From positions 62,001 through 126,000 of the forward strand of contig CAKQWE010000001.1 of assembly GCA_934277975.1 (NCBI GenBank): a stretch of 64,000 nucleotides of DNA. Direction: 5' to 3'. How positions within the stretch are numbered: the stretch's first letter is position 1; every line of letters begins with the position of its first letter. Positions 43,267 through 50,974 of this stretch are shown here, piece by piece. The position numbers and the translations under genes were made by a program. This stretch comes from an uncultured Spirochaetales bacterium (GTDB lineage: Bacteria > Spirochaetota > Spirochaetia > Sphaerochaetales > Sphaerochaetaceae). Below the pieces are notes generated by a model that was given only the letters and a program-made list of their open reading frames with translations, made no database searches and had not been told where the DNA came from.

Positions 43267-44001
43267 TTGAAAAAATCTTTGCCACTATATACACAGCTTG
43301 CAGATACTCTAAAAAACAAAATCTATTCCGGTGAATATGCCATGGGAGACAGCCTCCCATCAGAGAGAACCATAGCAGAACACTATGGAATTAGCCATTT
43401 CACAGTACGCAAGGCCCTTGATGTTCTAGAGCGTGATGGCATTGTAATAAGAATGCAGGGTAAAGGAACATACGTGAAATCGCCCCAACTGACCGTTGAC
43501 CTGCAGTCGATGGGAAGTTTTTCAAGTATTGCAAGAGGACGTAATTCCAGCGTAAACAGTCGTATTCTATACAGTGGAACAAGAAAAGCAAAATTCAAGT
43601 ATGCCCACATTTTTGGAATAGACGAAGATTGTGATGTTTACGAATCCATCAAACTTAAAATCAGCAATGAAGTAGCGTTGGCAGTAGAATACACCGCAGT
43701 ACCCTTAAAATATATACCTGACGTTGCAGAATATGACTACAGCGTCTACTCTCTTTACGACGTCTATTCGAAGAACAATATCGATGTAGCCATGGAAGAT
43801 CAAAAACTTGAAATCGTAACCATCTACAACCCAATTGCATCACTGCTAGACAAGGAAGAAGGTGACACCATCTTCCTCCTTACATCCTGGGCTTACGATC
43901 GTTCCGGAAACCTAATAGAGTACACACGTCTATACGACAACGATGACAGGCTTATATTCCGCGCACATGGTTCTGATACATTGGAAAGGAGTAAGATGTG
44001 A
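43267..44001 (+). CDS. GntR-family regulator 1 (HutC/UTRA subfamily)
   Basis: 244 residues. Winged helix at about 6-70 (PLYTQLADTLKNKI, LPSERTIAEHYGISHFTVRKAL, GKGTYVKSP) followed by a UTRA ligand-binding domain (about 90-240) with EYTAVPLKYIPD and the final ACT-like YTRLYDNDDRLIF. The likely ligand is a sugar phosphate from the adjacent pathway. Start is TTG 43267 (KKSLPLYTQL follows) with AAAGGGG about 9 nt upstream. Overlaps regulator 2 by 4 nt. Confidence 0.93.
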   Translation: MKKSLPLYTQLADTLKNKIYSGEYAMGDSLPSERTIAEHYGISHFTVRKALDVLERDGIVIRMQGKGTYVKSPQLTVDLQSMGSFSSIARGRNSSVNSRILYSGTRKAKFKYAHIFGIDEDCDVYESIKLKISNEVALAVEYTAVPLKYIPDVAEYDYSVYSLYDVYSKNNIDVAMEDQKLEIVTIYNPIASLLDKEEGDTIFLLTSWAYDRSGNLIEYTRLYDNDDRLIFRAHGSDTLERSKM

Positions 44002-44720
44002 GCAAGTATTCAAATCTCATAAACGAAGAGATTCGAGAAAAACTAGAAGAGTATATATACAAAAACCACCTTTCCTCTGGAGATTCCATTCCTTCGGAAC
44101 TGCAGCTATGCAAGATACTTGATTGCAATCGTTTTGAACTCAGAAAGGCAATCGCCAAAATGACAGGTGAAGACATCCTTTTTACAATACATGGTGTCGG
44201 AACCTTTTTGGCTCCGCCCAAATTCGAAGAGAACTCTTCCAGCTATGTAGGTTTCACCTCCTTTTGGCAAAGCAAAGGGCACAGGAGCAGCAGCAAAATA
44301 CTTAAATTTGTCAAAACAGAAGCAAACCTAAAAACGGCGAACATGCTAGGTATCCCCCTTGGCTCCAATGTATATGAACTTAAAAGACTTCGTCTTATAG
44401 ACGATGTCCTTGTCTCAATAGAAACTTCTTTTTTAGAGGAATCGTGCTGTCCAGGACTGCTGACATGCAATCTTGATGGGACGACTTCTCTCTATCAGGT
44501 TTTAAAAGAAAAATATGGAATGACAGTTGTCAATCAACAGCAAACCATCCGCACCGCGAAACTAAGACAAGACGAAGCTGATTTGCTATGTCTCAAAGAG
44601 GGCGACCCGGCCTTTTACATAACAGCCGTTGGGCTTACTGAAAGCGGTACATGCATAGAACGGAGCATCTCCATTTCACGTGCAGACAGATTCTCCATAA
44701 GATATCAGGCAAAGCAGTAG
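43998..44720 (+). CDS. GntR-family regulator 2 (HutC/UTRA subfamily)
   Basis: 240 residues with the same architecture. The HTH is less canonical (SIPSELQLCKILDCNRFELRKAIAKM, GVGTFLAPP), then UTRA with RLRLIDDVLVSIETSFL. Start GTG 43998 shares GTGA with the stop of regulator 1 and has AAAGGAG upstream. Two consecutive, divergent UTRA regulators translated together are unusual; they may form heterodimers or answer to two ligands of the pathway. Confidence 0.92.
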   Translation: MSKYSNLINEEIREKLEEYIYKNHLSSGDSIPSELQLCKILDCNRFELRKAIAKMTGEDILFTIHGVGTFLAPPKFEENSSSYVGFTSFWQSKGHRSSSKILKFVKTEANLKTANMLGIPLGSNVYELKRLRLIDDVLVSIETSFLEESCCPGLLTCNLDGTTSLYQVLKEKYGMTVVNQQQTIRTAKLRQDEADLLCLKEGDPAFYITAVGLTESGTCIERSISISRADRFSIRYQAKQ

Positions 44721-44743
44721 GCTCTTAGCTCTTACATCACAGC

Positions 44744-45541
44744 CTATTTCAAATACTCTTCAATCAATCTATCCACATGCTGGAGGTTCAACGGGTGGTT
44801 TTTGCTCTCAAATGAGCATAGAAAGTTTTTGCCTAGGATATAGCCTTCACGTGAATAGGTCTCGATTTTAGAAAGAGCTATAAGACAATACTGAGGCTTT
44901 TCCATCATTCCAAAATGCTCCCAAAGGAATTCCTTGCGGGTTCTTTTGTTGAGAATTATGAAGTCTGGAACCAAGTAATCGTTTTCATCTATTCGAAAGA
45001 TGGGTTCATAATGGTAAGGAATCCCTAGGGCGCGAAACCTATCGGCTATAATCACTTCGCTCTTCGATCTTACATGCTCGCCTTTGCTTGTGTAGTTCTC
45101 AGTATCGTTATCTCTTTTACTTGTGGCATAGTTCCTGGCTTGCCATTTTGCAGCATACTGCTCGTCATCATCTAGGTGAGGCTTTATATACTGCTTGAGT
45201 TCTTCAGGAAAGTCGCTGTATATCCTTGAAAGGTCTTCAAAGTTCACTTCCTCGAGTCTCTTGATGCAGACATCTACAGCTTTCTTTTGCTTTTTGACGG
45301 CATTCAACAGCTGTGTGTCATAGCGTTTCTGCGCTAGAGAGGCTACAATATCTCTTTTCGATTTCCCCAAGTATTCTTGAGGAGTATGCCCATCAAAGTA
45401 TCTGAGAAATTGACAACTTCCATTTATAGACCTTACAACCAAAGAACCATCAATCTCATTCAAGTTGATTGACTCAAGAGTTATAAGTAGTTTGGAAAAA
45501 ACAAGGGATTTTCTTTTCAAATCTTTGATTATCACCTGCAT
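44744..45541 (-). CDS. PD-(D/E)XK-like hypothetical protein, copy B
   Basis: 265 residues, clearly homologous to copy A at 13042-13842 over the full length. Shared blocks in order are SLAQKRYDT, QYAAKWQ, GEHVRSKSE-x-IADR, PYHYEP, PDFIILNKRT and FLWEHFGMM. These suggest a restriction-endonuclease-like fold with the core Glu, Asp and E-x-H. The ATG at 45541 has no Shine-Dalgarno. Imperfect tandem repeats lie just upstream. It is convergent with the second GntR gene (23 nt apart) and otherwise alone, as expected of a small mobile or defensive cargo gene. Confidence 0.72.
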   Translation of the reverse strand: MQVIIKDLKRKSLVFSKLLITLESINLNEIDGSLVVRSINGSCQFLRYFDGHTPQEYLGKSKRDIVASLAQKRYDTQLLNAVKKQKKAVDVCIKRLEEVNFEDLSRIYSDFPEELKQYIKPHLDDDEQYAAKWQARNYATSKRDNDTENYTSKGEHVRSKSEVIIADRFRALGIPYHYEPIFRIDENDYLVPDFIILNKRTRKEFLWEHFGMMEKPQYCLIALSKIETYSREGYILGKNFLCSFESKNHPLNLQHVDRLIEEYLK

Positions 45542-45544
45542 GTT

Positions 45545-45621
45545 CTATATTCAAATTACGTTTTTTTCACTTTCGATATACTTTTTTCTATTCAAATCGC
45601 GTTTTGAAGCTTTTAGATATA
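45545..45621. repeat. Imperfect tandem repeat upstream of nuclease-like copy B
   Basis: Two units of about 41-43 bp, 45545-45580 and 45588-45621, each have TTCAAAT[TC][AG]CGTTTT near one end and GATATA at the other. Copy A at 13042 has a similar arrangement: TACCGCAA at 12962 and 13004, also 42 bp apart. Confidence 0.45.
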
Positions 45622-45647
45622 AAAGCAATCCCAAACTCAAAAGGCCA

Positions 45648-45671
45648 CGGGCGGGTTTTTCACCCCGCCCG
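45648..45671 (-). terminator. Rho-independent terminator of the envelope operon
   Basis: CGGGCGGG at 45648-45655 and CCCGCCCG at 45664-45671 form an 8-bp GC stem with an 8-nt loop. On the minus strand the T tract is short (TTTT), 10 nt after the stop of the last operon gene. Confidence 0.75.
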
Positions 45672-45681
45672 CAGCAACAAA

Positions 45682-46563
45682 TCAAGCATCGAAGTTGTAG
45701 GTCTTGAGCATGGTACGAACCATTCCAACAATGTTGTAGATGGCAAAGACGCATAGTATTATGCCTGTGACCACAGGGCCCATCCCAAGAGCCTCGGCCA
45801 TGGCCGTGACGGTGGTCGTCAAAGCGAAATCGGCCTGAGGGATCTTTATGAGATCCTTGAACCATGTCTCGAAATCAACGCCCTCACCCGTTCCATACTC
45901 GTAGTACTCATACAACGACATGATGGAGATAGCCACAAGTCCGGCACCCACTGAAATTGCAGCAGCCGCGCTTATCTTCCCCCAGAAAACCAAGTTGGGG
46001 ACAGCGGCATACACAATCCCTGCAACCAAAAGGACCACTGCGCGCGTTACAAGGGTCTTCAAATCCTTGTAGAAGGCTTCCTGTTGGTTCAAGGGAAGTC
46101 CTTTGGCGAACTCAAGCCCCTTCTCGTTCATCGAAGTCTCAAGCTCCTGGGCCTGGACCTTCAACCTGCTGTACTCCTCGGACGACAAAACGCTCTGGGC
46201 GGTGTCCATTATTGGATCCACATCCAGGCTTGCCTGGGACAAGTCCACTGCATAGCAGAAATCCAAATAATCCTTTCCACCCTTCTCCTCCATTGTGAGC
46301 TCAACGATATCGGCTCCGGAAAGAGGCCTGCCCTTGGAAGAAGCGCCGTCAATGCCGGCCCTTACGTCCTCGTCCAAATAGTCTTTGATGTAGTCCATCT
46401 GGGCATCGATGACCTTTGCAACGGCAGGTTTCATCTGTGAATCAGTTATGGACGCCTTGAAAGATGGAATGTAGGCGGCATTGCACGACACCATGGCGAC
46501 AAGCAGCAGCAAAGCAACGCCTTGGTTAAGCAGCTTCCTTGTCTTTGAATTAGAAAAACACAT
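45682..46563 (-). CDS. Lipoprotein with three C-terminal membrane helices
   Basis: 293 residues. A lipoprotein-type signal (AMVS-C, about residue 28) is followed by a helical periplasmic region (about 35-165). Three hydrophobic segments follow near 175-195, 200-222 and 260-285. A lipidated N-terminus plus C-terminal helices would anchor both ends in the inner membrane. No family recognised. GGAGG precedes ATG 46563, which starts 2 nt after the stop of the gene before it. Third gene of a three-gene envelope operon. Confidence 0.75.
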   Translation of the reverse strand: MCFSNSKTRKLLNQGVALLLLVAMVSCNAAYIPSFKASITDSQMKPAVAKVIDAQMDYIKDYLDEDVRAGIDGASSKGRPLSGADIVELTMEEKGGKDYLDFCYAVDLSQASLDVDPIMDTAQSVLSSEEYSRLKVQAQELETSMNEKGLEFAKGLPLNQQEAFYKDLKTLVTRAVVLLVAGIVYAAVPNLVFWGKISAAAAISVGAGLVAISIMSLYEYYEYGTGEGVDFETWFKDLIKIPQADFALTTTVTAMAEALGMGPVVTGIILCVFAIYNIVGMVRTMLKTYNFDA

Positions 46564-46565
46564 TT

Positions 46566-47141
46566 CTATACCTCCATGAACAACCAGCCAAAGGACAGTC
46601 TGAACCTGAATGTCCCATAGCATGGAAACACGCCTTTGATTTTGGAATACTCGTCCGAGAACGTCCCCGATGGGTCGCGGATGCAAACCGCTGGCTCGAC
46701 CAACAGACCATGGCCAAGGTCGAACGTCCAACCGAACACGACCTCGTTCAAGTTGATCAGGTTCTCAAGCAGGCTGTTGTCGCCGGTAAGACCAACCAGA
46801 AAAAGGGACAATCCCATGAAGGGCCCTTTCTCCCAAGGATAGTAGGCGAGCAAAGCACCAAACTCGAACATGTACCCACCGGTCCCTCCACGACTAGACC
46901 CACCAACGAACTCGCCAGAGCCATAGTTGCAGGCAAAACCAACAGGCAACCGCAGTTGGAACCCATCAAAGGCAAAGACCCTGAAATCACCTGAAAGCTG
47001 AAAGCTCTCCTTTGAAAGGATTAAGTCCTGTACAACGGCGCAATCAAAGGCAAAACCAAGATTGTTGGAACATGGTTCAAAGCAGAACAAAGCTCCAACA
47101 ATCACAAACAACAACAAAAAACACGCAACGACCTTCTTCAT
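46566..47141 (-). CDS. Small exported protein, probable outer-membrane barrel
   Basis: 191 residues. Signal peptide about 1-20 (VVACFLLLFVIVGALFCF), then Gly- and aromatic-rich alternating strands (FQLRLPVGFACNYGSGEF, GGYMFEFGALLAYYPWE) and C-terminal RLSFGWLFMEV. The pattern fits a small beta-barrel, perhaps eight strands. It lies between a large and a small lipoprotein in the same operon; function unknown. No strong Shine-Dalgarno. Confidence 0.72.
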   Translation of the reverse strand: MKKVVACFLLLFVIVGALFCFEPCSNNLGFAFDCAVVQDLILSKESFQLSGDFRVFAFDGFQLRLPVGFACNYGSGEFVGGSSRGGTGGYMFEFGALLAYYPWEKGPFMGLSLFLVGLTGDNSLLENLINLNEVVFGWTFDLGHGLLVEPAVCIRDPSGTFSDEYSKIKGVFPCYGTFRFRLSFGWLFMEV

Positions 47142-47164
47142 AGACTATCACTTGTTACAAGCGA

Positions 47165-49159
47165 TCACTTGTCAATGATTCCAAAGAGAGCCATGGTGCC
47201 CGCTTCAGTGACCGTAGCGAAATAGCTGCCGGTCAAAGCTATGGATACAGGTTTGGAGTCGAGGGTCACATACCCTATCTGCGTCACTTCATAGCCGTTG
47301 GCCTCAAAGGTCACGATCCTGTTGCCGGATGTAACGGCATAGATGTAGTTGCCACCATCGGCCTCAAGGTCCAAGACAGGGATGTCAATGGTCTTGTGCT
47401 TGGTGTATGCCCCTCCAACTACGACCTTGTAGGTCGAGAGCCCTCCCGTTCCAGCCTTCACGACAAGCTGAGGATTCGCATAGCGGATATGCTGAGTGGG
47501 AAACGAATCGGTCGCAGACAGGGATCCGTTAACGAACCCACCAGTGCCGGTTATTGTTGTGGAGACGAAGTTCGTGGAGCTCTCTGCGCAGTAGACGACG
47601 TACGACCCGTTTGGAGAAGCGTCCATGTCGCACACGCTGTGGTAGGCTGCACCCATCTTGTCGCAGAAAGCCGAAATGCAAGCCGAACCACCGCTTGTCT
47701 CAAACGCATAGGCGAACTCGTTTCCAGCATCGGCCACTAAGATCATGTTCATCGACGCAGAGAACGCGGCTGCTGACAAGTCGGCAAATTCAATGCCATA
47801 CTCCTCATGGGCCAATTCCACCATCCTAAGTGCGTTGGACAACGTGTTGGACGTTGGATCGAAATAGAGGATCGAAAGGCTTTCCTTTCCCTGATAGTCG
47901 TCCGTGAACACGACGTAGTCCATAGTAGGGTCGGAGAACACATGTTTCGTGTCGCTTATCCACTCGAAATTTGACAATCCGTACTTCTTCACGGCATTCA
48001 AAGCCCCTGAGGATACAGTACACAGGTAGATCTCGCCGGCAGAAGGCGACACGACCACGAACCTATCGCCGCTCAAAGCGGCAACCATTGAGGACGAATC
48101 CACCGCCATGGAAGATGCAGCGTCATTTGACAAAAGGGAAAGCTCGCCGTTTGCACCGTTTGGAACAGTTGTGAACGAATAGGATGCTGAGCCTGTGCTT
48201 CCAAGCTTCTTGTTGTACACAACGGCATCTATGCGGTGAAGACCCACAGTTGGAGAGAAGGCAAGAGAGCTTCCGGTATTGTCCAAGGAACTCGACTGCA
48301 CGAACCTACCATCATAGTACCACTCAATCGTAAGGCCATCGGAATTGACCGTCTCAGGAGAGCCAAACGCAAAGACGCATGTGTACTGGGTCTCGGAAAC
48401 GAACTCGTTTGGAGCCTCCGCAACGGAAAGGGATCCCTTGATGGGCACGCCGGTTGCATCCTTTATGTACATGAGCGTGTTTGGACCCAGTTCGTTGAAA
48501 TGAAACACATGGCTGCCCTCCGTACTCGTACCATTGGAGATCCGTACAGCCTCGACGAGGCCGGACACCTGGGTGTTGCCATCAAAGAGGAGGACCCTCA
48601 AAAGGTACGAACCCGATGCCAGGCTTTCAGACATCACCGCAGTCTTCGTCGCAGGATTGACGGTTACAGCCAAAGGGACCTCCTTGGATTTCATGTCAGG
48701 TCCTGTCAGATATGCCTCGACCTCAGGGTTGGCGACATCGCACAACGACCAGTCAATGCTGAACCTGAAACTCCCCGTACCAATTAGGGTGTCCAGCACA
48801 ATCGTCTGAGGAGTAGGCGTGGCGGTGAGCCTAAAGGTCAAGGAACCAGACACTATCTCAGTGTTGGCGTTGTTCAACCCCTTGGCAGTCACGATCCAAT
48901 CCCCTATCGTCAGACCCTCTATCGTCACCGAATCACTATCCGAGCTCTTTGTGAAGGTCTTTCCATTTGGGCCGGTACCTGTGATGGTGTATTTGCTAAC
49001 ATCCAACAGAGAGCTGTCGCTTGGAGAAAGCGTCCTGCTGCTGGATTCCGAACCTGTAGCAAGTATGAGCCTCATGGTAGTCGTTCCGGGATTGTCCGAA
49101 CATGAAGCCAACAAAGCCACCAAAACAAATGCAACAATGATCATGGATTTTCTCTTCAT
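47165..49159 (-). CDS. Large lipoprotein with Ig-like N-terminus and propeller-like C-terminus
   Basis: 664 residues. Lipobox LLAS-C at about residue 20. The first ~110 mature residues (TGSESSSRTLSP..., GLTIGDWIVTAKGLN) look like an Ig-like/carboxypeptidase-regulatory sandwich. An Ig-like segment follows near 230-330. The C-terminal part (about 340-664) alternates short beta strands with DSSSMVAALSGDRFVVVSPS-type blades, suggesting a beta-propeller. Probably surface-exposed or periplasmic; ligand unknown. GGAGG precedes ATG. First gene of the operon. Confidence 0.75.
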   Translation of the reverse strand: MKRKSMIIVAFVLVALLASCSDNPGTTTMRLILATGSESSSRTLSPSDSSLLDVSKYTITGTGPNGKTFTKSSDSDSVTIEGLTIGDWIVTAKGLNNANTEIVSGSLTFRLTATPTPQTIVLDTLIGTGSFRFSIDWSLCDVANPEVEAYLTGPDMKSKEVPLAVTVNPATKTAVMSESLASGSYLLRVLLFDGNTQVSGLVEAVRISNGTSTEGSHVFHFNELGPNTLMYIKDATGVPIKGSLSVAEAPNEFVSETQYTCVFAFGSPETVNSDGLTIEWYYDGRFVQSSSLDNTGSSLAFSPTVGLHRIDAVVYNKKLGSTGSASYSFTTVPNGANGELSLLSNDAASSMAVDSSSMVAALSGDRFVVVSPSAGEIYLCTVSSGALNAVKKYGLSNFEWISDTKHVFSDPTMDYVVFTDDYQGKESLSILYFDPTSNTLSNALRMVELAHEEYGIEFADLSAAAFSASMNMILVADAGNEFAYAFETSGGSACISAFCDKMGAAYHSVCDMDASPNGSYVVYCAESSTNFVSTTITGTGGFVNGSLSATDSFPTQHIRYANPQLVVKAGTGGLSTYKVVVGGAYTKHKTIDIPVLDLEADGGNYIYAVTSGNRIVTFEANGYEVTQIGYVTLDSKPVSIALTGSYFATVTEAGTMALFGIIDK

Positions 49160-49197
49160 TTTGCACCTCCACAATACTTAATCCAAAAAACCTGCAG

Positions 49198-49213
49198 TTT
49201 CCATTCTCACTTT
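49198..49213 (-). promoter_or_regulatory. GAGAATGGAAAC element upstream of the lipoprotein operon
   Basis: Minus-strand GAGAATGGAAAC, then 20 nt, then TATTGT and GGAGG. The same order (GAATGGAAAC, 19 nt, TATTGT, Shine-Dalgarno) precedes the lipoprotein gene at 57226. Confidence 0.4.
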
Positions 49214-49280
49214 TTGAAAAAAACTTCAAAAAAAATTTCCACCCTTTCTTTTCCGCATACAAAAGGCTATTATTCAAAGC

Positions 49281-49823
49281 ATGAAAACGATTGTGAAAAT
49301 ACTGATAATCCTGGATTTCGCCGCTGTGGTGTTCATTCCAAGCGTCTATATGTCCCGCCCCGTGCTCATCCCAATGTTCGCAGTCATGGTTGGACTTGTA
49401 GTCCTATACTGGTTCGCAATGTTCTGGGTAAGCCGCAAGGATGCAGACAAGGTCCTTGGAAAGACACCGTGCTTCGACATCTTTGCAGGGAAGATACCAA
49501 CAGACCCATCCGCAGACTTGACAAGAGGCCGGCTCTGCATCGTGGACGACGAGGTCAAACTCCTCCAGCGCACGGACGGCAAACAGCGCAAGGAAGCCCC
49601 TTGCAAGGAAGTCTGGGCCATCCCCACAAGCGAAATCACATCCCTTGGCTTTGGAAAGGTCCTCCCCGCACGCAAAGGCCTCATAATCTACATGGGCGAC
49701 GACGAAGTCAAATTCACATGCTCCAAGATAGCCAAACGCAAAGACGACCTGTACTGCGCACTGGGTTGGCACATGGAAAGCACAACCACACCAAAGACCC
49801 ATGTCTCTGAGGACAGGACCTAA
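49281..49823 (+). CDS. Two-helix membrane protein with PH-like domain, unknown function
   Basis: 180 residues. Two transmembrane helices (about 5-25 and 30-50) are followed by a soluble domain of beta character (about 75-165) with LTRGRLCIVDDEVKLLQR and IPTSEITSLGFGKV, reminiscent of bacterial PH-like domains in small membrane proteins. No Shine-Dalgarno; TATTAT lies 7 nt before ATG, so the mRNA may be leaderless. It precedes the asparaginase-like gene by 14 nt. Confidence 0.75.
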   Translation: MKTIVKILIILDFAAVVFIPSVYMSRPVLIPMFAVMVGLVVLYWFAMFWVSRKDADKVLGKTPCFDIFAGKIPTDPSADLTRGRLCIVDDEVKLLQRTDGKQRKEAPCKEVWAIPTSEITSLGFGKVLPARKGLIIYMGDDEVKFTCSKIAKRKDDLYCALGWHMESTTTPKTHVSEDRT

Positions 49824-49837
49824 AGAGGAGATCCACC

Positions 49838-50353
49838 ATGGAAGACAGCAACAACAATGAGATAAGGATAATCACGACAGGCGGCACATTCGACAAGCTC
49901 TATGACGAGATACGTGGAGAGCTGACGTTCAAGGACTCCCACCTTCCACGGATCCTGGAGCAATCCAAATGTACGATAAAGACGAATGTGGAGAACTGCC
50001 TTGCCATAGACAGCCTATACATGAACGACGAACACAGGCTCAAGATAGCACAGTCCTGCAAAAGGAGCCCGGAACACATGATAGTCGTGATCCACGGAAC
50101 CGATACAATGGTGGAGACTGCCAAGGTCGTAGCAGAAAAACTAGGAGAAGACACAAACAAGACCATAGTGCTTACAGGCGCAATGGTCCCCTACGCCCTT
50201 GAAAGCTCGGACTCGGTATTCAACCTAGGATGCGCCATCACAGCCGTCCAGCTCAAGGGTCCCGGAGTATACATATGCATGAGCGGAAGGATCTTCGACT
50301 ACGACAACGTAAGGAAGAACAAGGCAAAGGGGATCTTCGAGACGCTAGACTAG
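49838..50353 (+). CDS. Single-domain asparaginase-like protein
   Basis: 171 residues, only the N-terminal domain of asparaginases (usually about 330). Both catalytic-Thr motifs are present: ITTGGTFDK near residue 12 and HGTDTMVETAKV near 87, with TGAMVPY later. Such short asparaginase-fold proteins exist, so this may be intact rather than broken. Enzymatic activity is uncertain because the C-terminal domain normally completes the site. AGAGGAG precedes ATG. Its stop overlaps the convergent HAD gene by 9 nt. Confidence 0.83.
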   Translation: MEDSNNNEIRIITTGGTFDKLYDEIRGELTFKDSHLPRILEQSKCTIKTNVENCLAIDSLYMNDEHRLKIAQSCKRSPEHMIVVIHGTDTMVETAKVVAEKLGEDTNKTIVLTGAMVPYALESSDSVFNLGCAITAVQLKGPGVYICMSGRIFDYDNVRKNKAKGIFETLD

Positions 50354-50974
50354 ATCCAGTATCTGCTGCGCCCTTTCTATAGTTCCAGTCTGTCCTTTCG
50401 TAAAACCAAAACCCCAGTCAACCTTTATGCAGTCGCAGCCTGCGGCCTTGGCGCCGTCGCTGTCTATTTGGGTGTCCCCTACAAGGACGCACTGGCAAGG
50501 CTCAAGGCCAAGCCTTTCAAAGCCCTTTCGCAGAAGGCTTTCCTTTGTAGCCTCCCCTGCAAGGTCAAGCCCCAGCATCTCGTCGAAGAGGTCTGCAATC
50601 CCAAAATGTTCGCACATCTCTACCACAAGGTCCTCGTTCTTCATGGAAGCCACAGCCAGTTTGTATCCTCTGGACTTCAAGGTCTTGAGAACATCGACGA
50701 TTCCAGGATAGAAGACCGCATTGTACCGCCCCTCTTTCTCATAGTAGAGCCTGTACTGCTTCACAAGCTCATCCACCAAGGCATCATCCTTGATGCCAAA
50801 TGTGATTCTGAAGCAGTCGCCTATTGGAGGGCCAATGAAAGAACGCCACACAGTGTGCTCTTCGTCTATTGGAAGACCAAGCTTCTCCATGGCGTAGCGT
50901 CCGCCTTCGAAGATGCCAACGGAAGTATCCATGAGGGTTCCATCGAAATCGAAGAAAACAGCCTTGTACTTCAC
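50345..50974 (-). CDS. HAD-superfamily hydrolase, phosphoglycolate-phosphatase-like
   Basis: 209 residues. Motif I FFDFDGTLMDTS (about 6-17), a helical cap, motif III Lys region and VLVGDTQIDSDGAKAAGCDCI (motif IV, about 166-186) fit the Gph/PGMB type. Start is GTG 50974, overlapping the stop of the acidic protein gene (GTGA) with GGAGGGGAAG upstream. Substrate unknown. Confidence 0.9.
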   Translation of the reverse strand: MKYKAVFFDFDGTLMDTSVGIFEGGRYAMEKLGLPIDEEHTVWRSFIGPPIGDCFRITFGIKDDALVDELVKQYRLYYEKEGRYNAVFYPGIVDVLKTLKSRGYKLAVASMKNEDLVVEMCEHFGIADLFDEMLGLDLAGEATKESLLRKGFERLGLEPCQCVLVGDTQIDSDGAKAAGCDCIKVDWGFGFTKGQTGTIERAQQILDLV

